Of a stretch of DNA of 6,100 nucleotides, positions 1-4,930 are shown piece by piece. The stretch is from Alcaligenaceae bacterium. Lineage in GTDB: Bacteria > Pseudomonadota > Gammaproteobacteria > Burkholderiales > Burkholderiaceae. The position numbers and the translations under genes were made by a program. The stretch is from positions 1 through 6,100 of the forward strand of contig CANFEI010000090.1 of the NCBI GenBank assembly GCA_947445495.1, in the 5' to 3' direction. A model generated the notes under the pieces. That model saw only the letters and a list, made by a program, of their open reading frames with translations, searched no databases and was not told the DNA's origin. The first letter of the stretch is position 1. Each line of letters begins with the position of its first letter.

Positions 1-283
1 CAAAATCCTTGTGTGCTTTGCCGCGGAAGTCACCGAAGTTTCTTTCCCACAGCAAGGAAGTTGCTCGCGGTGCAAGCCCTGTCGCCTTTGAAATAGCGTG
101 TGCGGTTTGCCAGGCGCGTGGCATATCGCTGCTCAGAATCGCTGCGGGCTTCAATGCTTTGATGCGCTGTGCGACTAACTCAGCTTGTTCGAGCCCACGA
201 GGCCCCAGAGGGGTATCGGCAGGTTGAATGACGCGGGCGGCATTCAAGAGGGTTTCACCGTGTCGAATAAAGTGGATGCTCAT
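1..283 (-). CDS. Histidine phosphatase family protein (phosphoglycerate-mutase-like), partial, N-terminal part
   Basis: Reading right to left from an ATG at 283-281, the frame stays open to the window edge and gives 94 residues, so the C-terminal half is outside. The start of the protein carries the family signature RHGET at residues 7-11, where His8 is the expected phospho-accepting histidine. It continues with TPLGPRGLEQAELVA (residues 24-38), then SSDMPRAWQTA (51-61) with a likely phosphate-binding Arg56, then WERNFGDFRGK (79-89), where Glu80 is the likely acid. The second catalytic histidine would lie in the missing part. The family removes or transfers phosphate on small molecules (sugar phosphates, cobalamin precursors) or proteins. 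The substrate cannot be told from this fragment. No strong Shine-Dalgarno sequence precedes the ATG, but RHGET lies close to the N terminus as usual, which supports this start. It is divergent from the DUF805 gene. Confidence 0.9.
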   Translation of the reverse strand, partial: MSIHFIRHGETLLNAARVIQPADTPLGPRGLEQAELVAQRIKALKPAAILSSDMPRAWQTAHAISKATGLAPRATSLLWERNFGDFRGKAHKDF

Positions 284-349
284 GTTGAAGCGCCTGTAGG
301 GAAGGTGTAAGAAGAGAATATTTATTAAGTATGCGTTAGCTCATTAGTG

Positions 350-378
350 TTTAATTGTATCGAGAAGCGCACTAAAAT
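350..378 (+). promoter_or_regulatory. Candidate promoter of the DUF805 gene
   Basis: The AT-rich gap between the divergent phosphatase and DUF805 genes contains TAAAAT at 373-378, a five-of-six match to the sigma-70 -10 box. A poor -35 candidate, TTTAAT at 350-355, lies 17 bases upstream. Transcription would start near 385, leaving a leader of about 24 bases that includes the GGAGG ribosome binding site. The -35 match is weak, so this is only a candidate. The leftward phosphatase promoter probably lies in the same gap (284-372), but I could not single out a convincing box. Confidence 0.3.
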
Positions 379-399
379 CTCATTTTCTTTATGACCATC

Positions 400-404
400 G
401 GAGG
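400..404 (+). promoter_or_regulatory. Ribosome binding site that fixes the DUF805 start
   Basis: GGAGG at 400-404 lies four bases before the ATG at 409. An in-frame ATG at 391 would place this strong Shine-Dalgarno sequence inside the coding region and has no ribosome binding site of its own, so 409 is the better start. Confidence 0.75.
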
Positions 405-408
405 AAGT

Positions 409-753
409 ATGAAATTTGGTACAGCTATTTCGACTTGCTTGTCAAAATACGCGACTTTTTCTGGGCGCGCGACGAGAAGTGAATTCTGGTGGTTTTATCT
501 GTTTACGTTTTTGATTAACTGGATTGCCAGTCTTGCTGCAGGCAACTTTATTTCCATGATCATCAGTCTCGCGTTCTTGATCCCTCTTTGGGCTGCTGGC
601 GCTAGACGTCTGCATGATATTGGACGAAGTGGGTGGTGGCAGTTATTGTTTATCACCATTATCGGCATTGTTGTATTGATCTATTGGTATGTTCAGGACA
701 CGGTAGCTGAAGCGAACCAATACGGCGCTTACGTTCCACCCGCTGAGGCCTAA
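409..753 (+). CDS. DUF805 family small inner-membrane protein
   Basis: The predicted protein has 114 residues with the hallmarks of DUF805. The N terminus ends in KYATFSGRATRSEFWWF (residues 13-29), the family's usual GRa.RsEfWwF signature. Three hydrophobic, probably membrane-spanning stretches follow at about 27-43, 47-63 and 76-95. RRLHDIGRSGWW lies at 66-77 between the second and third. A short polar tail (97-114) ends the protein. The length is normal for the family and the gene is intact. Members sit in the inner membrane and no biochemical function is established for most of them, so I assign none. The start at 409 is preferred over the in-frame ATG at 391 because of the GGAGG at 400-404 and because the family motif normally begins very near the N terminus. 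It appears monocistronic, flanked by a divergent gene on the left and a convergent one on the right. Confidence 0.92.
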   Translation: MKFGTAISTCLSKYATFSGRATRSEFWWFYLFTFLINWIASLAAGNFISMIISLAFLIPLWAAGARRLHDIGRSGWWQLLFITIIGIVVLIYWYVQDTVAEANQYGAYVPPAEA

Positions 754-769
754 TAAACGTGATCACCCG

Positions 770-800
770 ATGACACATCCGCGTATTGCGGGTGTGTCAT
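770..800. terminator. Hairpin between convergent genes, possible terminator without a T-run
   Basis: Bases 770-777 (ATGACACA) pair with 793-800 (TGTGTCAT), and 779-782 (CCGC) pair with 788-791 (GCGG) around a five-base loop at 783-787. Between the two stem blocks, 778 and 792 form a U-G wobble in a rightward transcript but an A-C mismatch in a leftward one. The structure is therefore a continuous 13-pair stem only for the DUF805 message, which ends 16 bases earlier. No T-run follows on either strand, so it is not a textbook intrinsic terminator. It may still end or protect the transcript. The stem also contains the stop codon (799-797) of the leftward M23 peptidase gene. Confidence 0.5.
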
Positions 801-1663
801 GGGCTAAACATCCCAATAAAAATAGCTGGGTCGACACGCGCATCGTTTAGGCTGACATTCCAGTGTAAGTGAGCACCAGTGACTCTGCCGGTCGCACCCA
901 CGTTACCAAGCACCTGACCGCGTTCGAGCTTTTGCCCCTCCGACACACCGATGACCGATAAATGACAAAACATGCTGATCATGCCTTGGCCGTGATCAAC
1001 AAAGACGGTTTTGCCGTTAAAGAAAAAATCACCCGTCAAGATGACAGTACCTGCCGCAGGTGCTTTGATGGGGGTACCCGTCGGCGCTGCAAAATCTAGT
1101 CCTGAGTGCGGTGCACGCGCCTCTCCGTTGAAATAGCGCTTGAGTCCAAAGGGGCTCGACAGCGGAGCATCTACAGGTCGGTCTAGGATTAAGTTGCTCG
1201 GGTGTGTAGGACTGAATTGTTGATAGGCATTGTCTTGTAGCGTGGCTTCACGTTTGTAGCGAGCGAGGTCTTCGTCTGACAGATGAACGTGCTTATTAGT
1301 CTTGAGCGTGATGCGTTGTTCGCGATACGCCTTGTCTCGTACCTCAAAACTCAGCGTACTCTTGACTGAACCAATCGACAGGGTGATGTGGTGGACCCCC
1401 GGTTTAGTGGAAAGGGGAATTCCCACTACTGCAAAGCTGCGCCCCGCGTCGTCTCGTGTCGTCAGCACACGCTTTTCTAAAAAGCGGACCTCGGGTGTTG
1501 TCCCTTTGGTTGGTTTCGCGGTGATTTCTACGATGGCCACACCGCCTGGAACGGCTTGGTGTAGCGTGGTGAGTGTTTGATTAAGGGGTGCGCCTTGGGC
1601 GGTGCTCAGAAATAAAAATAGACCGCCAAGCCACACGATAAGACGTGAAGACATCATGACCAT
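797..1663 (-). CDS. Secreted M23 family metallopeptidase (LytM-type peptidoglycan endopeptidase)
   Basis: This 288-residue protein begins with a probable Sec signal peptide: Arg7, a hydrophobic core at about 8-20, and a likely cleavage after the Ala-Gln-Gly at 22-24. Residues from about 25 to 125 resemble the Peptidase_M23_N beta domain, with PGGVAIVEI at 39-47 and GIPLSTKPG at 81-89. The catalytic domain spans roughly 168-285. The zinc-site residues appear complete: His186 and Asp190 in HSGLD (186-190), and His267 of HLH (265-267). His234 in the MFCHL stretch is the other conserved histidine. It should therefore be an active periplasmic enzyme cutting peptidoglycan cross-links, not a degenerate EnvC/NlpD-type activator. 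The start at 1663 is preferred over ATGs at 1657 and 1654 because an AAGGA lies eight bases before it. It follows the MOSC gene by 12 bases and is probably co-transcribed with it. Confidence 0.93.
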   Translation of the reverse strand: MVMMSSRLIVWLGGLFLFLSTAQGAPLNQTLTTLHQAVPGGVAIVEITAKPTKGTTPEVRFLEKRVLTTRDDAGRSFAVVGIPLSTKPGVHHITLSIGSVKSTLSFEVRDKAYREQRITLKTNKHVHLSDEDLARYKREATLQDNAYQQFSPTHPSNLILDRPVDAPLSSPFGLKRYFNGEARAPHSGLDFAAPTGTPIKAPAAGTVILTGDFFFNGKTVFVDHGQGMISMFCHLSVIGVSEGQKLERGQVLGNVGATGRVTGAHLHWNVSLNDARVDPAIFIGMFSP

Positions 1664-1670
1664 GGGGTCT

Positions 1671-1677
1671 TTCCTTT
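1671..1677 (-). promoter_or_regulatory. Ribosome binding site of the M23 gene overlapping the MOSC stop codon
   Basis: On the minus strand the MOSC gene ends with TAA at 1678-1676, and AAAGGAA runs from 1677 to 1671, sharing two bases with that stop. It precedes the M23 ATG (1663-1661) with good spacing. This arrangement points to one transcript and possibly translational coupling of the two genes. Confidence 0.65.
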
Positions 1678-2536
1678 AGATCGCGTAATCGGCGTCAAAG
1701 CGTTGTCCAACATGTATTGCATGGCCTGCGCCCGAAAGCACAATGGCATTCATCCCAAAGCAAACAGCACCATCCATATGCGTAAGCGATCGATAAGTGG
1801 CGAGCGTATCCATGACCTCGTGTGAGCTGCTCGCAGTGTAAGGATTAATGTTCGGAATCGGACAGCGAGAGCAGGGCTTAACCAAGGCGAGTTCGATCAA
1901 TCCTGATGGTGTTCGGATTTGGATGTTACTTAAGTCATCCTCGGTGTGCGCTTCGAGGTCTTCGATGACCAGATTCGGCCGAAAGCGCAGCATGTCGACG
2001 GTCTCGTGACCGCGTTCTAATAGTCGCTCGTTCAAGACATCTAGGCTACGTTGGGTCGCAATCAATATCGCGAAGCCATCGCTGAACATATTGAGGGCAT
2101 CGATGTCCTTGGTCCAGTCTTTTGAAGAAAAGCGTGTGGCGGTCTTTGCAAAACGCACCAAACGAAATTTCTTACCAGGAACCGCGAGATAGTGATCGAG
2201 CCATGCAGCGGCCTCGTCACCCATATCATCGGCAAGCAGAGTGTCGCGCCAGACGGTCACGGAACGCTGGGCTCCTCGCTGATTGAGATCGATCTCCAGC
2301 GTTGGTTGGTCCGGCGCCTTCAGTTTTAGGGAGTGGCTGGTCAGTTCTGGGGTGATCCACACCATATGGGGAATCTGCCGTTGGGTCAGAAATATGCCAT
2401 CCTGGTCCACAATCATCCATTCGCGGTCATACGCCAAGCCAGTTGAGGTTAAATGTGCCTCGTTGATGGCGATGCCCGCGCAGGACTTAACAGGGTAAAT
2501 GAACATTTGGCTGATAACGCCATTGCAGTCTGCCAT
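1676..2536 (-). CDS. MOSC domain-containing protein (YcbX/mARC-like molybdenum-cofactor protein)
   Basis: The protein has 286 residues in two parts. An N-terminal MOSC_N beta-barrel domain covers about 8-120, with IYPVKSCAGI (13-22), GLAYDREWMIVDQDG (33-47) and FLTQRQ (49-54). A C-terminal MOSC domain covers about 140-280, with LRFRPNLVIE (183-192) and KPCSRCPIPNINPYTA (220-235). In YcbX and mitochondrial mARC, a cysteine of this CxxC stretch binds the molybdenum of the cofactor, so Cys222 or Cys225 is the probable ligand (Cys225 more likely from memory). Family members reduce N-hydroxylated bases and related compounds. E. coli YcbX carries an extra C-terminal 2Fe-2S ferredoxin domain. This protein stops right after MOSC, so it would need a separate electron donor. 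There is no signal peptide, so it is probably cytoplasmic. The start at 2536 gives the full N terminus, with only a weak AGGG nine bases before it. It is the first gene of a probable unit with the M23 peptidase. Confidence 0.92.
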   Translation of the reverse strand: MADCNGVISQMFIYPVKSCAGIAINEAHLTSTGLAYDREWMIVDQDGIFLTQRQIPHMVWITPELTSHSLKLKAPDQPTLEIDLNQRGAQRSVTVWRDTLLADDMGDEAAAWLDHYLAVPGKKFRLVRFAKTATRFSSKDWTKDIDALNMFSDGFAILIATQRSLDVLNERLLERGHETVDMLRFRPNLVIEDLEAHTEDDLSNIQIRTPSGLIELALVKPCSRCPIPNINPYTASSSHEVMDTLATYRSLTHMDGAVCFGMNAIVLSGAGHAIHVGQRFDADYAI

Positions 2537-2568
2537 TTGGTGTTGCCCTGATAATTATGATGCGTTCT

Positions 2569-2599
2569 ATTCTAAAATGAATTTTGTCTTTATTGTCAG
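2569..2599 (-). promoter_or_regulatory. Candidate promoter of the MOSC-M23 unit
   Basis: On the minus strand, CTGACA at 2599-2594 (five of six to TTGACA) is followed after 19 bases by TAGAAT at 2574-2569 (five of six to TATAAT). The spacer is longer than the ideal 17. It overlaps the region that must also serve yajQ on the plus strand. Confidence 0.3.
2573..2578 (+). promoter_or_regulatory. Candidate -10 box for yajQ
   Basis: TAAAAT at 2573-2578 matches five of six bases of the sigma-70 -10 box and would start transcription near 2586, about 23 bases before the yajQ ATG. I see no good -35 at the correct spacing. It overlaps the candidate leftward -10 box of the MOSC gene, so if both are real the two promoters would compete. 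Confidence 0.25.
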
Positions 2600-2608
2600 G
2601 ATTTCGCT

Positions 2609-3091
2609 ATGCCTTCTTTTGATGTCGTCTCTGAAGTTGATAAACACGAACTTACTAATGCGGTCGATCAAGCAAATCGAGAGCTCGCCAACCGTTTTGA
2701 CTTTAAGGGAACGGATGCCAAGTTTGAACTTGATGGTTTTGTGGTCACGCAAGTTGCGTCAAGCGTATTTCAACTCAAGCAAATGATTGATATTTTGCGT
2801 AGCCGCCTAAGTGCGCGCAGCATCGATGTCCGCTGTATGGATGTCGCCGATCCGCTCGAGAACTTAGGCGGCGCGCGTCAGAAGATCACAGTCAAGCAAG
2901 GCATTGAGCAGGCAGTCTCTAAGAAACTGATTGCATCAATCAAGGAAGCCAAGCTCAAAGTGGAAACGCAAATCACCGGTGACAAATTACGCATCACGGG
3001 AAAGAAACGCGATGATCTACAAGACGCGATTGCGTTATTGAAAAAAGCGGATGTGCCTCTACCCCTGCAGTTCAATAACTTTAGGGACTAG
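2609..3091 (+). CDS. yajQ: YajQ family nucleotide / cyclic-di-GMP-binding protein
   Basis: This intact 160-residue protein matches YajQ over its whole length, which is typical for the family (about 160-165). The N-terminal signature PSFDVVSEVDKHE is at residues 2-14, followed by NAVDQANRELANRFDFKGTDA (17-37). The middle contains QMIDILRSRL. The C-terminal half has SKKLIASIKEAKLKVE, TGDKLRITGKKRDDLQDAI and the usual ending FNNFRD at 155-160. The fold is two ferredoxin-like domains and the protein is cytoplasmic. Family members bind nucleic acid or nucleotides. A Xanthomonas member has been described as a cyclic-di-GMP receptor acting with a transcription factor; whether this one does is unknown. 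AGGA at 2598-2601 lies seven bases before the ATG and supports the start. It is divergent from the MOSC gene and convergent, 17 bases apart, with the ene-reductase gene. Confidence 0.96.
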   Translation: MPSFDVVSEVDKHELTNAVDQANRELANRFDFKGTDAKFELDGFVVTQVASSVFQLKQMIDILRSRLSARSIDVRCMDVADPLENLGGARQKITVKQGIEQAVSKKLIASIKEAKLKVETQITGDKLRITGKKRDDLQDAIALLKKADVPLPLQFNNFRD

Positions 3092-3108
3092 AGGCCGCCT
3101 GATTGGTG

Positions 3109-4221
3109 TTATCGGCCACCAGTCTTGGCATCACCAAATAATGTCGTCAGGCCGCGTGGTTGCGAACGCCAGTATTGCTTGGGCGCTTTCACACTGGCGC
3201 CGAGTTCGGCGGCAGCATGCCAAGGCCAACGAGCATCGTAGAGCATGCCTCGAGCAAGCGCCACCATATCGGCTTCACCGTTCACGATAATTTCTTCGGC
3301 TTCTTTTGCTTCGGTAATCAGGCCAACCGCCATGGTGGGTAGGCCGGTTCCTTTTTTGATTTGCGCAGCTAAGGGAACTTGATACTTCGGGCCCAGTGGT
3401 ATTTTTTGCTGGTGCGCAACGCCACCGCTCGATACATCGATAAAGTCACAACCGAGCGCTTTAAGCGCCTTGCCGTACTCCACACTTTCTTCTGGTGTCC
3501 AGCCACCGTTGGCCCAATCCGTTGCAGAAATGCGTATGCCCAAACTTGCCGTCGAAGGCGTCACGGCACGGACGGCTTCAAAAACTTCGAGCGGGAAGCG
3601 CATGCGGTTGGCTAATGAGCCACCATAGGCATCGGTGCGTTGGTTTGCGATAGGGGATAGAAACTGATGCAGCAAGTAGCCGTGGGCGTTGTGCAGTTCA
3701 ATGCCTTCAAACCCGATGCGGATGGAACGCTTGGCAGCCTGCACAAATGCTTCGCGAATGCGCTTAAGCCCCGCTGTATCAATCTCTTGTGGGGCAGGTT
3801 CGGTCGGTAGCTGAGGGATGGCGGAGGGGCCTTGCGGTACCCAACCACCGTCTTTGGGCGCCATGAGTTGTCCGCCTTCCCAAGGACGTTGGCTCGATCC
3901 TTTACGACCAGCATGGGCCAGTTGGATCATGATGGGGATATCGGAGTATTTGCGCACGGAATCAATCGTGCCCTGGAGTGCCGCTTCTGTCTCGTCTGAA
4001 TACAGCCCAACACAGCCGTGTGTGATGCGGCCTATAGGTTCTACTCCTGTCGCTTCAATGATCAGGAGTCCTGCGCCAGAAAGCGCCATATGACCCAAAT
4101 GAATCGTATGCCAGTCGGTCGTTGCGCCATCTTCAGCAGAATATTGGCACATAGGAGCGATCACGATGCGGTTTGCAAGCTTGAGTGGACCGATTGTGAT
4201 GGGTGTAAACAGTTGGCTCAT
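3109..4221 (-). CDS. NADH:flavin oxidoreductase of the Old Yellow Enzyme family (NamA/YqjM/XenA type)
   Basis: The 370-residue protein is a full-length FMN-dependent TIM-barrel ene-reductase of the thermophilic-like class. PMCQYSAEDG (24-32 region) holds Cys25 and Tyr27, which in YqjM and XenA tune the flavin and contact substrate. TDWHTIHLGHMALSGAGL follows at 35-52. IELHNAHGYLLHQFLSP (174-190) carries His177 and His180, the substrate-anchoring pair, and Tyr182, the likely proton donor. Arg230 in GIRISATDW is the expected FMN contact. The C-terminal flavin-binding part is MAVGLI (297-302) to MVALARGMLYD (319-329). The ending, with PWHAAAELGA (333-342) and PKQYWRSQP (347-355), resembles xenobiotic reductase A. 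Such enzymes use NAD(P)H to reduce activated C=C bonds and often nitro compounds; the true substrate is unknown. AGGA (plus-strand complement at 4229-4232) lies seven bases before the ATG. It lies 38 bases after the methyltransferase gene on the same strand, probably one operon. namA or xenA would be reasonable names, but I cannot choose between them. Confidence 0.95.
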   Translation of the reverse strand: MSQLFTPITIGPLKLANRIVIAPMCQYSAEDGATTDWHTIHLGHMALSGAGLLIIEATGVEPIGRITHGCVGLYSDETEAALQGTIDSVRKYSDIPIMIQLAHAGRKGSSQRPWEGGQLMAPKDGGWVPQGPSAIPQLPTEPAPQEIDTAGLKRIREAFVQAAKRSIRIGFEGIELHNAHGYLLHQFLSPIANQRTDAYGGSLANRMRFPLEVFEAVRAVTPSTASLGIRISATDWANGGWTPEESVEYGKALKALGCDFIDVSSGGVAHQQKIPLGPKYQVPLAAQIKKGTGLPTMAVGLITEAKEAEEIIVNGEADMVALARGMLYDARWPWHAAAELGASVKAPKQYWRSQPRGLTTLFGDAKTGGR

Positions 4222-4259
4222 TGCTAAATCCTAAAAGTAAATCAATAGATAGTGAGATG

Positions 4260-4841
4260 CTAACGGTTGGCTTGGGCCGCCGCAAGTTGGGTGGCTTCCC
4301 AATTTAGAATGGCGACCTTACGCTGGGCGCCCCAGCGATATTGACCGGTTTGTCCGGTGTCACGAATGATGCGGTGACAAGGCACGAGATAACCCAATAG
4401 GTTTGCGCCGATAGCCGACCCTGCTGCACGTGCAGCGCTTGGGCTGCCCATGGCTTCGGCGAGTTGACCATAAGACCGCGTTTCACCGAACGGAATGTCT
4501 AGGAGTGCGCGCCAGGCTTTGAGTTGAAAAGGCGTCCCCGACAAAATGATATGGGGTGGCTTGGTTGGGCCGCCTGCAGCAAAAATCGAGGCGGCAAGCG
4601 ATAGCGCTTCGGCTTGGCTTTGTTGCGCCGAGGCTTGCGGCCAGAGATGCTTGATAATGATGTCGACTTGAGCCGCCTGACCATCCAGAAAGTGTATTAA
4701 GCAGATCCCCTGACTCGACCAAGCCAGCAAGCATGGCCCAAACGGGCTTTTGGCTATGCCATACCGCAGGGATAGGCCGCTGCCTTTGGCGCGCAGCGTA
4801 TTGGGTGGTAGGGTGATGACTTTCGGAGATGGTGGGCTCAT
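4260..4841 (-). CDS. ogt: Methylated-DNA--[protein]-cysteine S-methyltransferase (Ada C-terminal/Ogt type)
   Basis: The 193-residue protein is a suicide DNA-repair enzyme that moves the alkyl group from O6-alkylguanine (and O4-alkylthymine) to its own cysteine. The N-terminal part (about 25-95) starts with the usual IAKSPFGPCLLAWSSQGICLIHF pattern. The DNA-binding catalytic domain covers about 101-188, with GTPFQLKAWRALLDIPFGET (102-121) and SYGQLAEAMGSPSAARAAGSAIGAN (123-147), which includes the likely base-flipping Arg138. The active-site PCHRII is at 154-159 with Cys155. GQYRWGAQRKVAIL at 166-179 closes the domain. The sequence style resembles the C-terminal half of Ada, but the Ada N-terminal zinc domain and AraC-type domain are absent, so it should repair without acting as a regulator. 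The symbol ogt reflects function, not proven orthology. The start at 4841 has no clear Shine-Dalgarno, and no better in-frame start exists before the conserved part. It is first in a probable unit with the ene-reductase. Confidence 0.93.
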   Translation of the reverse strand: MSPPSPKVITLPPNTLRAKGSGLSLRYGIAKSPFGPCLLAWSSQGICLIHFLDGQAAQVDIIIKHLWPQASAQQSQAEALSLAASIFAAGGPTKPPHIILSGTPFQLKAWRALLDIPFGETRSYGQLAEAMGSPSAARAAGSAIGANLLGYLVPCHRIIRDTGQTGQYRWGAQRKVAILNWEATQLAAAQANR

Positions 4842-4930
4842 CGCTCTAAGTGTAATGCAGACCCTACCTTATAATTTGACTCAACTAAACACTACGGGTG
4901 CCAACGCTTGGTGCTCGATGGATGCAAATC
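4842..4930. promoter_or_regulatory. Divergent promoter region between the methyltransferase gene and otnK
   Basis: This 89-base gap must hold the promoters of both divergent units. On the plus strand a perfect TATAAT lies at 4870-4875, a good -10 for otnK, although the base run 17 upstream (4847-4852, TAAGTG) is a poor -35. Weak -35 boxes are common at activated promoters. Just downstream, TTGACTCAA at 4876-4884 is a nine-base perfect palindrome around a central C and would cover the start of transcription, a position suited to a repressor. On the minus strand TTGGCA at 4904-4899 is a five-of-six -35, but its best -10 partner (TCAAAT, 19 bases on) is weak. Confidence 0.4.

Noticed and set aside
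9..227. Plus-strand open frame of 72 codons
   Set aside because: It lies antisense to the histidine-phosphatase gene, whose translation carries clear family motifs; its own translation resembles nothing I recognise.
391..408. Upstream in-frame ATG at 391 as the start of the DUF805 protein
   Set aside because: The strong GGAGG at 400-404 would fall inside the gene, and the family signature is normally very close to the N terminus, as it is from 409.
3093..3121. Possible terminator between convergent yajQ and the ene-reductase gene
   Set aside because: Only short alternatives exist: GGCCG at 3093-3097 with CGGCC at 3113-3117, and TGGTG at 3104-3108 with CACCA at 3117-3121. They cannot both form and no T-run follows, so the support is too weak.
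4304..4734. Additional minus-strand frames within the methyltransferase gene
   Set aside because: They are alternative frames of a gene whose main frame has an intact PCHRII active site and full family length; their translations look like noise.
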